Under the pieces are notes generated by a model, which was given only the letters and a program-made list of their open reading frames with translations, searched no databases and had not been told where the DNA came from. From assembly GCA_000934385.1 (NCBI GenBank), contig KN880862.1, forward strand, positions 1 through 14,581: a DNA stretch of 14,581 nt, in the 5' to 3' direction. The stretch comes from Cylindrobasidium torrendii FP15055 ss-10. Taxonomy: Eukaryota; Basidiomycota; Agaricomycetes; Agaricales; Physalacriaceae. Positions 1-10,111 of this stretch are shown in pieces; within the stretch, counting starts at the first letter, position 1; every line of letters starts with the position of its first letter. A program made the position numbers and the translations under genes.

Positions 1-587
1 ATTGTAAAGATAAGAAAGAAAATGCTTTTGTGCAACAAGTGAACGATGCGGACGTGAGCGTAGTAAGCAGCGACAACGGCGGCGGCGGGAGGCGCAGTGG
101 CGACGATGGTTCCCAAGCAAGTCTCAGGGTCGACCCAAAATCATTTTTGTCTAATATCGGACGGGAAACTTTGTTTTCTGGTTTGCTTTTTTATGTTGTT
201 TTCTAATTTCGTAAACTTTTAAAACGAATAGAATCTCAAAACATTTATATCGAATAGCCTGGTGCGGTGGTGTAGTCTGGAGATTGGGAATGCTGCGTGG
301 ATTATGCCTGGCCTTTGTGATGATAAGGGCATAGTTCTATTCAATGTCTGATTCTAATCATTGTACAAGGATAGTTAGAGTGAGGTGTCCATAGGAATGA
401 CTTCTGCTGAAACGTACCCGAACGCTATTCCAGCCTTTTACCAGAGACGCCGTGTTAGAATACTTGTCCGTTTCCTCATTCGAACCTCAGTACTTCAGTG
501 CCACCGCCACGACAATTAAACTTGGCATCACGGTTTTTATTGATCGATCGATCCACTGTTTTCTGCTTTAGCCTACCGAATTCGAAA
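1..587. other. upstream region of NOP9, no gene recognised
   Basis: This 587-base stretch precedes the NOP9 start codon. It opens with a short GC-rich patch containing CGG repeats (about 77-90), followed by AT-rich DNA (about 140-250). I find no reading frame here with recognisable protein similarity. The part next to the gene must hold the NOP9 promoter and 5' leader; three tandem GATC units at 542-553 lie about 35 nt before the ATG. No clear TATA box is visible. A divergent gene could begin to the left of the window, but nothing here proves it. Confidence 0.5.
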
Positions 588-3023
588 ATGCCTCGCGAGA
601 ATCGAAAGCGCGGGAAACGGCATCGCAAGACGGAGGAGCAGCCACAAGAGGAAGTTCAGGCAGTTCAGCAGCCAGAAGAACCTGAGGCTGGGCCGTCATG
701 GATTGTGCAGAAGCAGGATGCGCAGGCAGACATAGAGGCGCCTTTCGGATATCTCGACACGGATGTGAAGGCGTATTTCCGTTCTGTAGACGTGCAGATG
801 AGACAATGGCAGGATGGGACTGTGGAAGTGGATGAGGGTGCGTTGTGCGTGATGATTGTGAACGAGTGCTAATGTGAAGTGAAATAGACGAGAAGCGCGC
901 ATTCTTCATGGCTGCGCTCACAGAAATGAATGAGAAGGAGAAACAGTTGGCCACGGATCCGGACTGTTCGGTCATCTTGGAACGCGTCGTTCATTCGATG
1001 GACGACTTTGCGAGACGCGTCTTTGCAGATCGGTTGGCGGGTTCGTGAGTTGCTCGGAAAACCTGTGGGGTTTTACTGGTCTGACCATGTTGGCAGTTAT
1101 GAGATCTTGTCCAAACACCGCTTTGCTTCCCATGTCATTCAAACATTGATAACACTTGGCGCTGAAACGGTTTCGCGAGAGACCACTGGGTCACTTCCCA
1201 AGGACTGTCCGCCCGAACTTCCCACCATGACCCAAATCATCCTAGAAGTTGCAGACGTATGCTTTCCCCTCGCTCTTTCTTGTCATCCGGTTAACCTCTC
1301 ACAGGACATGACACCTTCTATCCCGGTCCTCCTCAACGATCCATTTGCATCTCATATAATTCGTGCTCTACTCTCGGTGCTTGCTGGACTTCCTCTGAAC
1401 CTCTCCTCCGCAAGCCAATCGAAGAAGAGCAAAAAGTGGAAGGATAGGCAAGGAGAGATGAAGAGTGTGTTTGAAGAAGACCGAGCGGCCGTCCAGTTAA
1501 AATTCCCGTCGACATTTGGTGAGAAGGCTTCGGTGATAATCCGTACCACGCAGCAGTCGATGTCAGCCAATGAAGTCCGTGCTTGCGCTGCCAGCAAAGT
1601 AGCTTGCCCTACTCTTGATGTACGTCTTCGCTTCTTCTTTGCTCTCATGTCTCTCATTTTCCGTAGGTCTTGATAACTGTCGAGGCAGAACGCGGGCTAT
1701 CAAATGTTACAGGTAGTTTGATGGATATGGTTACCAGTGGACTTGTCGAAGAAACTTGTAAGTCTTTCCCCTCATACCCATAGACCGTTGACCCATGTGA
1801 TGCTAGTAAATGGTGAAAGTACTGACAGTGAACCATCCGCCTACATCGCTACATTGCTCAAGGACACAACCTCATCTCATCTCCTCGAGACTATCCTGGC
1901 ACGGGCACCCGCAGCCGTATTCAACCGCATATGGGCTCAATACCTTTGCCCAAATGGCGACCCAAGCAAAATAGCGGTACATCCTGTCAGCAATTTCGTC
2001 TTTGCCAAGGCCGTCGCGCGCGCCAGTGCAGAGCAACTAGAAGTTGTGGGTCAAAAATGGTGGAACAGGGCTGTCAAGGCTGGGCGGCTTGGGGTCATCA
2101 AAGCTATCGTCGACCGAGCTGTCGAGCTTGGGAACGGGGCCGCAGCCGAGGGCTTATGGACCGGTGTCAAGGAAGCCTTCGAAGTTACACCAGAGACCAG
2201 TGACGAGGATACGATAAACACCATCATGCGCCTCAAGACGCTACCAGACTACTTGGCGTCAGAGCAGTCAGAACCTAATGTGCAAGGTGCGCTTCTGCTG
2301 CAGGCCATTGTGCGTCTACCAGATCCGCATAATAAGGCGCTCCTCGACGCGATTCTTGGTTTGCCTATACCGACGCTCACGAAACTTGCACACCACCCTG
2401 TCTCTTCTCGGCTGCTCGACGCTCTCCTCGACTCCTCCGCTGTACCACACGGCGCCAAACGACGCTTTGTGCTCCTCTGGATAGACCACTATGCGGAACT
2501 GGTGGACGACCGTATTGGGAGTCGGGTCGGAGAGCGATGCTGGAAATGGTGCGATACGTACACGAAGGAGAAGATTGCGCGGAGCGTCATGCACCAGGAG
2601 CAGCAGCTTGCTGCGAGTTACTTTGGAAAGTACTTTGCGCGTGCGCTGCATTTGTATGTGCTGAGGACGAAGCCGGCGGAATGGCGAGATATGATGGGGA
2701 AGGCGCGGAAGGAAGAGTTAGAGAGGCAGCAGGGGGTGGAGAAGGCAGCCAAGCCTGTGGATGCGACCGCGACCGCGCCTGCGACGGCAGAACCGCCTGT
2801 GGAGAAGAAAAAGTCAAAGAAGAGGAAAGCAGAAAAGGACAGCGATGAGATCGATTCGCTGTTCAAAAAGGCGCGCAAGATGCAGAAGGGTGCGCTGGAG
2901 ACTCTGGTTCCAGAACAGGATGGAGGAGAGCAGGTAGCAATGGACGTGGACTCAAGGGTGCTCGCTGCTATCAAGTCGGCACCGGCAGGACATTCAGGGA
3001 AGAAGAAGAAGCCCCGACACTGA
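588..3023 (+). CDS. NOP9: Nucleolar protein 9 (Pumilio-repeat pre-18S rRNA-binding protein)
   Basis: Spliced model of 729 aa: exons 588-837, 888-1044, 1097-1256, 1305-1619, 1667-1757 and 1807-3023; all phases agree. NOP9 is known to bind the pre-rRNA near the 18S 3' end in the nucleolus and to help time cleavage by Nob1 during small-subunit assembly. The first ATG opens a basic stretch ([12 protein letters not shown]), then the family's N-terminal segment ([12 protein letters not shown]). Degenerate Pumilio-like repeats follow: [10 protein letters not shown] near 140, [10 protein letters not shown] near 200, [10 protein letters not shown] near 345, [10 protein letters not shown] near 382, [10 protein letters not shown] near 521 and [10 protein letters not shown] near 560. 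The tail has lysine-rich nuclear/nucleolar signals (KKKSKKRK near 655, KKKKPRH at the end). Length is close to yeast Nop9 (666 aa). Introns lie only in the first half; intron 3 (1257-1304) is 48 nt and stop-free, so it is the least certain junction. Confidence 0.9.
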
Positions 3024-3456
3024 TATGTCTTGTGCTCATGGTACGCAGCTCGGTAGGTGTATTTACGTGAAGAATGCGTTAGGTAGAGCACAAATTGCAG
3101 GCGCAAACGTACATACAGCCTTAATCTGTTGTGAACAAGCTGCAGCCTGGCTCTGCATCCTCCTGTCAGTTAGTGTACCGTTGGTTTTTTGAGCCATCGT
3201 ATGGGGTCACTACAAAACTATCACTTGAACATCTGAAGAAGGTGTAGTGAATAAGTGCGTGCAATGGCAGAGTGAACCTGGAGAGAACGCCTGACAGCAA
3301 ACCAAACGCGTACATGGCCCATGGCCAACGGTATTGGCTCAAAGTATCTGCACTCGTGAACTTGGGACATTTGTAAATTGAATCATAATATACAGGGTAG
3401 ATAACAACAATAACATTGAATATTGAATACTGAACGTCCAAAACCTGGCGCGAGGT
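3024..3456. other. convergent 3' spacer between NOP9 and the b5-dehydrogenase
   Basis: NOP9 (+) and the acyl-CoA dehydrogenase (-) converge here, so the stretch should hold both 3' UTRs and their cleavage/polyadenylation sites. It is AT-rich, especially 3360-3434. Just past the dehydrogenase stop there is a 7-nt tandem (ATTGAAT twice, then a degenerate ACTGAA copy) at 3415-3434. A minus-strand frame of about 90 codons crosses this spacer, but it has no recognisable similarity and is best read as UTR. No RNA gene was recognised. Confidence 0.5.
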
Positions 3457-5302
3457 CTACAATCTGGATGTTGCAGGCAGCTTCTTGATTGCCTGGCGCA
3501 CACCCAAGTCGTTCAGGATGTCTTCCGTTCCACCCAAAACTAGCGAGCCATCAGCATCCCGACAGCGAAAGGTAAAGAATGCACTTACTAGCGTCGTATC
3601 CAGACGTGCGGTGGAAGTTCTCCACATATTTGCCCATGCCACTCTGAGTGAGCGCGCGGCCACCGAACACCATAGTTGCATCCTCTGCAGTCTCACGTCC
3701 TGCCTTGGACACGAACGCTTTCATCAAGCCAATAGGTCCAGCCAGGTTGGACGCCATCTCGCTATATGTCATCTATCGAGCCAAAGTCAGATTTGAGAAT
3801 CAAGTAACGGAAGGCGGACTGACGTTGTTCATCTGGTAAGTGATGTTCTCAACCCAGTTCTGGCACGCCTCTATCCTCGAAATCATCTGCCCAAGTTTGT
3901 GTCGGATGACGGCCTGCGAATTCAATGCTTTGCCAAAGACGAGACGCTGGTGCGACCACTTGAGGCACTCCTCCACAATCTTGCGCTGCGCGGCCAAACT
4001 CGATGCAGTAATCATCCATCGCTCTACGTATCGTTTAGCAATAGCATACCGAGTCAGGGAGGATGAACGTACCGTGGTTAAAGTTGGTGAGAATAACGGA
4101 CATGCCAGCGCCGACCTTTCCTAGCGTGTTGCCTTTCGGCACGCGGACCTTGTCGAAGGTAACATACGCGGTACCCGCTGTCGCGCTGTATGCGGTCTTG
4201 ATTGCCTTGGTCTCGACTCCTTCGATTCGTGGAATCAGGATCACGGTGAAGCCAGTATCAGTCTTGCAGCCAGTCGTGAAGTAGTCGGCAAATGTTCCGT
4301 TGGTGATCCACTTTTTGGTACCGGTAATGATCCAGTCGTTGCCGTCGCTGGTGGCAGTTGTCTGCAGACCACCGACATCGCTGCCGGCGAAGGCTTCGGT
4401 GATGGCAAGTGCAATGTGCTTCCTACCCTCGAGAACCTACGGAACGATGAGCCAGGAGATACTTAGCCGAGTGGGTAAACGTACTTCTGGAACGACCTTG
4501 GCTTGCAGCTCAGGCGAACCGTAGTTGAGAATTGGAGGGAGACCAATGACACCACCGTTGAGCAGACCGTCGAGGGAGCCACGGGCGCCGAATCGCGCAA
4601 TCTCCCCGTTCAAAATCAACTGTAGCGCTCGTGAGAACGCATATAAACGCTTTCACAAGCCAGTAGCGCACCTCATGGAAGTAGTCAAACTCCTCTGGCT
4701 TAACGACGCCGTTCAACAATGTCTTTCCCTTGAGATGTTTCCCTGGGCCGAGTCGCATCGCAAGGAAGTTTACTTGGGCCAACTTCTCGACAAGTGTCTG
4801 CGGTATCCGTTTGCCGTTTGCCTCGCATTGCTCCGCCTCAGGCTTCACGACCTCTTCCAAATACGTCCTCAGCGCCTTGTGGAACTTGCGATGACTGTCG
4901 TTGTAGTACGGGCTGTGGAAGCCCTCCGCCAGCCAACTGGGCTCGCCGTACGGGACCTTGGAGATATCGCCTGGTTGGGGCGCTTTGATTTGCTCTGTTT
5001 CGTTGGCGATGACACCGACTTGCAGACGCGCGTATTGGGGGCGGAGAAGGACTTCATGGCGGTGAAGACCGAAGAAGACATCGGTGGTGTCTTTGCCAGC
5101 GATGCCCGGCATGTGGAAGACGTTGGCGCCGCCGGGATGCATATCGGCGAACCTAGAGACATTGTACACTTTGGAGTCGACCACAATCCACTGTTGATAT
5201 TGTTAGCACGTATTCTGTATGCTAGGGGAGGATGCTCACCAAGTCGCCCTCTTTGTTGTGTTTTTCGACTTCTTCCCAGGTGAACTGCTTGAAGTTGGAC
5301 AT
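3457..5302 (-). CDS. Cytochrome b5-acyl-CoA dehydrogenase fusion, predicted peroxisomal
   Basis: Spliced model of 515 aa: exons 5302-5240, 5190-4672, 4619-4485, 4436-4073, 4023-3824, 3772-3589 and 3539-3457; introns are 48-52 nt and phases agree. Residues 5-80 form a cytochrome b5 domain with heme ligands in MHPGG (His39) and GLHRHEV (His64 or His66). Residues about 115-510 form an acyl-CoA dehydrogenase: FAD/substrate loop AITEAFAGSD near 250, KKWITNG near 280, and a C-terminal helical domain. Enzymes of this family introduce an alpha,beta double bond into acyl-CoA. The usual late catalytic Glu (as in YEGT of medium-chain enzymes) is Gly491 in LGGTED; Glu361 in NHERW sits where isovaleryl- and long-chain-type enzymes carry theirs. 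The last residues, SRL, fit a type 1 peroxisomal signal, and there is no mitochondrial leader or membrane anchor. The substrate cannot be told from sequence. Confidence 0.93.
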
Positions 5303-6002
5303 AATGGAGTGATCTTTGGGTGGGTGTCTCGGTCGCGATGGTGGTGGTATATAAGAGAATGCGCTATTTCCTATTGGGCAGTTTGACGACGATATAACCG
5401 GAGTCCGCGCTCGGTCTTTCCCCACAATACTTACGTGCGACCCATGTTCGTGTTCCGAAATTCACATGAATGCGGGGAAGGCTCGACGTCACGCTACCAA
5501 TCACAAAGAGCCCGTTATGCTGCTTTTCGCCTACTTTTCTGCTCTGCGGGCGCAGAGAAAATGCACGGACTTCAAAGTTCACGTAAAGAAACGAGCGAAA
5601 ACAGCAGCGGGGAGAGTCATTGGATCGCTCAGAGCATCCGAATAAGCTGTACTAACGCCGAAGAAAGTTCAACTTTGATTTCCCGAACGGTACAAAGCAG
5701 AATCGAATCGCTCTAAACTTGCTGACGGTTTTCCGAGCTCGTATCTCCCGCTCCCTGATAGCTTTGCAGCCCTCTCTTCGCCAAGTTGCCGCGCTGTCCA
5801 TCAGACTCCGAGTCGCAGGAAGGCAGAACGAAGTAAGTACTCTCCTCGGATAATGCATGAAGCTCGCAGAGAGATTCCCCAAGGCAGTTGCTCAGGCCGT
5901 AGTTCATTAAGTATCGACGGACGGGACGTACTGTAGTAGACAGGCATATCGTTACACTAAGCAGAGAGATAGTAGTACACTACATACAGTTTTCACTACA
6001 TT
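5303..6002. other. spacer: dehydrogenase promoter side and RPAP1 3' side
   Basis: About 700 bases without a supportable gene lie between the start of the dehydrogenase and the stop of RPAP1, both on the minus strand. Possible control elements for the dehydrogenase are a CCAAT box at 5497-5501, a second one in reverse (ATTGG) near 5620, a CreA-like GCGGGG at about 5472-5477, and CCTCGG at 5844-5849, the core of the fatty-acid-responsive FarA/FarB site known from ascomycetes. Each is only 5-6 bases and could occur by chance. Short open frames on both strands have no recognisable product. The RPAP1 end of the spacer (5900-6002) is AT-rich, as expected for a 3' UTR. Confidence 0.45.
5348..5354 (-). 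promoter_or_regulatory. possible TATA element of the b5-dehydrogenase gene
   Basis: The minus strand reads TTATATA here, about 46 nt before the ATG at 5302. The position is plausible for a fungal gene with a short leader. It is a 7-base match only, so chance cannot be excluded. Confidence 0.3.
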
Positions 6003-9000
6003 CTACACAAATAACGCAAGTACTTTCTGAACGGTGTCTTTAGGCATCCACCGCCTCACGCACTCCTTCCTCTGCTCCTTGTTCCCTTCAGCTACCGCTT
6101 CGAGGCATGCTGGCGGCAACCTGGCGTCACCGTCCCCGTTGCGCACCTGGCTATACAATGCCACTTCTTGCACCAACTCTGCTGACCCACGCACAATGAG
6201 AGTCCAAAGCTTTTTCGCCGGCTCTTCCGCATCCTCGGGCCTCCCCAAATCACTCCAGATATTGCATGCAACATGGTGCAGGGCAATGAGTCGTATCGCC
6301 CCCCGCGCTGCCGACCCGGTCATCAACGCCCCAATGTACGCCTTGATCATCTCGTTCGCCCGCTCGGTAGGATAAAGATGCACCCGCACGTCTTCGCAAA
6401 CTAATTCCTCTGCCCCCACGCTACCCAAACTCTTCAGGACGTGCCCAAAGTCGACCCAGAGATGTTTTCTGTAATCGTGTTCATAGCGAGCACTAGTGGG
6501 AACCAGTAGGACCTTGGCGAAGAGCGGATTTCCGAACGATATCGAGTCATACAGACCAACCAAATCCTGATAGAACTGGAAGAACGGTGTTGACGGTCCC
6601 AGGAATCTCTTCGCCTTTTCCTCCAAATCGTCCCCGCCCGCCACTCTCGGTTTGGCTCCAGCCTGGAACGGCAAGAGCATCTGCCCCATGAACTGTGAGA
6701 CAGCCTGATCCTTGAACACCTCGAATGCTTGGCCTTCCTGTTGTCCGTGCTCCAGCATGAATACTTCCATGCAAGCCAGAACCGCCTCCGCCCTCCCGAT
6801 ACACGCCCCATCCGCCAGCTTCCCTGCAAACCGCCGCACAACCTCTCTGCCTACATTCGTCAACAACAGACTGGCGCGCACAATCTCTGTCTCCGACGAA
6901 TCCCACCCTGTAGGGAAAGCCCGCGAGCGCTGGAAGACCGAGCCTTCGCTCCCAGACCTTAAAACATGGTCGATAGGTGTTAACGTCCAATCTCGCTGGA
7001 GAGGTAGCCCAGAGGGATACCACTCGCTGGTGAGCAAGACATCCGTGGGCAGACGCGCCAAAGTACTGCGCTTTAACGCTTGAGGCGTCAAGACAGTAGG
7101 CGCTGCCTGAACATCAGTCGAAGGTTGCACGGCATGCTGCAACACAGGCAACAAGATTCCAAGGCCACCGCGTTCCCAGATGATATCCGGAACGCCCAGC
7201 GCGCGCTCTTTGGCCCACTCCGCATCGATGTTCTTGAGCACCTCTCCCATAATGTCGACAGCGACATCTTCATCTCCAATTTGCAATCTTGGGATGACCG
7301 CGAATGCCTGCGCTAGCCACGAATCTGTCGATGTATCTGGCAAGGTGCGCACAAGACGGAGGTAGTACGCAAGCAAAAGAGACAATGGACGGCACAGTAC
7401 CCGGGCGTACATCCCTGGCAACCCCTTTGCATCTGGGAGAGTCCAGAGAGGGTGCATGACAATCGTGGCACACAGCTGTGAGATTTGGGGCAGGGGAAGG
7501 TCGAAAGCTGGCGTAGACGGCGATACCGCGACAGACAACCGAAGCACCTGCGCCAAGGTCGTTGCGTACTCCGAAGCATTCACAAGTCCAGCCATGGAGG
7601 GCAATCCCTGAGAAAGTGTGTCTTGCAGCCCCAACAACGCAGAGGAAACGACTGCTTTCCCTGCCACAGCGAAATGAGGCTGCAGGACCTCGATCGCACG
7701 AATCTTTTCGGTTTCCCCGCCTCGGACCCCATTGACCCTTGAACCTTCAAGCCAGGCGGCAATGGCTGCCCAAACTGATGGTTGTGCCTCCCCTCGTACT
7801 ACGACCAGATTATAAAGGTCTTCTGCCCATCCCCAAGCCACAACCCGACTCCAAGTGATGTCGTGCTCAGGCGTCGTTTGATGTGGATCCGTCGCACAAG
7901 TAATCCAAGCTTCCAGCAATCGCGCCCATGCCTCGACGATCCGTATATCCTGTGAGTTCGTAGATGTGTTGAGCGAAACGACGTGAGCCGCCAGCCGCGT
8001 CCATATCTCTTGTGCATCTGTTGCTACATGTGTGTAGAGCCCATAGGTAGCAAGAGTGGTGAAGAAATGCAAGGTGCCAATGAGGAGATCCGGTTGAGGG
8101 GGTTGAATCGCAACGAATTTGAGCAGTGCGTCTGCGGGATCGCATAGTGCCTGTGCGTTGGCCCGCGACGAGCGTGCCAGGGTGCTGAGGAATCTCAGCG
8201 CCTCCGGTCGGGCATTCACTGGTTTGACGAGGAATGTGCTGATGATCCCAGCCAACAGTTTAGGTGACTGCACTATTGCGTCTGCAATGGTCCCAGAATG
8301 TTTCGCCAGCCGGTGTAGAATGGCGAGTAGTTCCAACTGGTTGGAGGTGATGTCTGAGTCTCGCTCTGCTGTGCCAAAGTCCGGAGGCGACACAATGAGA
8401 GGCGTGATTTGCGGAAGAACTGTATCGAAAGGGATGGCGTCCACCAGAGCCGAAACCGATGGCGCAGGTGATTCCGTCGTCGAGCCCCGTATGTTGAGCT
8501 CAACCTCCCCAAAGCGTTGTTCCACATCCACTATGTTGACGCCCATGTCTTGGATCTCGCGTTCTTCCCAGCCCACAATGCACTGCCATACGACACTGAT
8601 CCCTCGCGCACCGACGCTGCCACGCTCCGGTAGGACCTCTAGACCAGCAAAAAGAATTCGCTTGAGTAGGGGGAGCGTCTTCGACTTCATGGCCTCGAGC
8701 ACCGCGTTGTCTGCGCCAGGGCATCCCTTTTGCAGCCAACTTGCCAGTCCAACCATAGCCTTCATCATAGCAGCTCTTTGTGCACCCACAGTCGACCGTG
8801 CCAGCAAAAAGATATCGTCGATGGTGTATCCAGCACGCGAACCTTCGGCATGGTGATGGAGTCCAAGATGTGTTGGGAGTGTGAGGCTCTGTTCGGCGGA
8901 AATAAGGTTTCCTGAGAGGTCGAACCGAAGCGCGTCGATGGGCGATGCCTCGCTCGCAGATTTTTCCGCGGATAGAGACTGCGACATCCATGCCAAGTCT

Positions 9001-9938
9001 GGGTTTGTAGCTGCCGCAGTGGGAAAATATCGCCTTCGAATGTCTTCAGGTGTACCCTCTTCTGGACTGTCTTCCTTAGGAAACCCCTGGAGTTGCGAGG
9101 GGATAGTGCCCTTGAATGCGCCGAGTGATACGGTATCGCTAGAACCGTGCGGCTCTGGGGGTGGTAGCGCAAGCATAGCTTTGCGACGAGGGGAGGGTGG
9201 TGCGGACTCGTATACATGGACATCTTTGGGAGAGAGTTCAGCGAAGCGGAGCTTGCGAGATCCCCGCATGGGTGAGGATGGCCGGGAAGTATTTGTGGAC
9301 ATGGATCCAGTTTTAATTGAAGCCAAGGGAGGGGAAACTAGCAGGCATTAGGCACTGACTTGCATGGCGGGGAATATCCATACCTGGCCGTGGGCGCTCT
9401 TCATCTGTCATTGGAACTACAGCTGCATGAGCAATGAGGGCATCACTGTTATACAACAGATCTACCTTCAGGAATACCAATGGCCTCTGTAAAATTAGAA
9501 TGAGCATAACCCAAATGATTGACTGGTCAGCGCACCTTCGCGTTTCCTCTTTTTCTCTCTGGTTTCACGAGCTCTCTTCAAGATTTCCCCAACATCGGCG
9601 CCAAACTGTTCGAATATCTCCTGCTTCTCGCGTTCCCGTTCTTCGTCCGTCATGCTCGCTACGCGGATTGCATTTTGCTTGCTGACCTCTTCGAACCAAT
9701 CCCCGTCATCTTCACGTTTTGGCTGCGGTTTAGATGGGACGATGACTGGGGGCGCCTCTGGCCTGGATGGACCAGCGACCTTGCCTAGCTCTTCGCGCCT
9801 TCGCGCGAATGCGCTTTTGCCTTTGGACCGGTGCTGGGCAACAGGAAATCCTTTTGCTGACGGCGTTGGTGCTAACGGTGCAGTTCGTTTCGATGTAGAA
9901 TCTCGTTCAAATATGGATCCGACAAGAGAGGACTGCAT
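6003..9938 (-). CDS. RPAP1: RNA polymerase II-associated protein 1 (RPAP1/Rba50 family)
   Basis: Spliced model of 1265 aa: exons 9938-9536, 9486-9466, 9422-9384 and 9337-6003. RPAP1 and yeast Rba50 help assemble RNA polymerase II, acting on the Rpb3/Rpb11 part in the cytoplasm before nuclear import. The N-terminal RPAP1 motif is at about 85-122 (ASMTDEERER, then EQFGADVGEIL). The second conserved block spans about 255-350: RRRYFP, PDLAWM, then LRFDLSGNLI near 291, YTIDDIFLLARSTVGAQR, and the start of a long helical-repeat region that runs to the end. Its length resembles the long animal and plant forms (about 1400 aa), not the short yeast Rba50. All three introns sit within the first 0.6 kb. 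Exon 2 is only 21 nt; skipping it keeps the frame, so a three-exon version is also possible. Start: the first ATG of the frame, 173 nt after the transporter stop. Confidence 0.88.
9466..9486 (-). other. 21-nt microexon of RPAP1 (possible cassette exon)
   Basis: Exon 2 in the model lies between a 49-nt intron (9487-9535, donor GTGCGC, acceptor ACAG) and a 43-nt intron (9423-9465, donor GTAGAT, acceptor GCAG). It supplies seven codons, reading EAIGIPE across the junction. Because both flanking introns are phase 1, joining exon 1 directly to the exon at 9384-9422 also keeps the frame, through one 113-nt intron. Its inclusion is inferred from splice motifs only. Confidence 0.45.
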
Positions 9939-10111
9939 GACAGCTTAAGGGCAAGACTTCAATTTCGGTCCTTTTGGGACCACAACAAAGCGCAGAATGT
10001 TCCACGCGTTTGTCATCACGCTGATCGTCTGTTCGACGCCGACGCGACTGCACTCCCAATGAGGATTTGGGGATATACACAAAGTTTTGGGAATTCGGCA
10101 CATTACACACA
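9939..10111. other. short spacer between the transporter stop and RPAP1 start
   Basis: These 173 bases must hold the 3' UTR of the transporter and the promoter plus leader of RPAP1, two genes in tandem on the minus strand. No TATA or terminator motif stands out. The spacing is tight, but fungal genes of this kind are normally transcribed separately. Confidence 0.5.

Noticed and set aside
1..120. Minus-strand open frame running to the left edge, rich in Pro, Leu and Ser
   Set aside because: It comes from GC- and pyrimidine-rich low-complexity sequence, with no motif or splice support; it could be the promoter of a gene outside the window.
317..410. Box C/D snoRNA-like arrangement (GTGATGA at 317, CTGA at 348, GTGAGGT near 381, CTGA near 407) upstream of NOP9
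   Set aside because: The internal C-like box is degenerate, no good terminal stem is visible, and I recognise no rRNA complement in either guide position. A covariance or snoRNA-finder search would decide.
3166..3441. Minus-strand open frame of about 90 codons downstream of the dehydrogenase
   Set aside because: It lies in an AT-rich 3' spacer, has no recognisable domain, and follows directly on the dehydrogenase stop, so it is most simply 3' UTR.
4525..5283. Plus-strand open frame of about 250 codons opposite the dehydrogenase
   Set aside because: It lies antisense to well-supported exons, has no recognisable similarity, and crosses introns of the real gene; its openness follows from the codon bias of the coding strand.
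8119..8856. Plus-strand open frame of about 245 codons opposite RPAP1
   Set aside because: It is antisense to the continuous RPAP1 exon, with a composition rich in Ser, Arg and Ala and no family resemblance; it is a shadow frame.
9313..9507. Separate small gene between the two conserved RPAP1 blocks
   Set aside because: The frame is explained by intronic and exonic pieces of RPAP1: phase-1 introns link the N-terminal block at 9536-9938 to the long frame, restoring the family's domain order.
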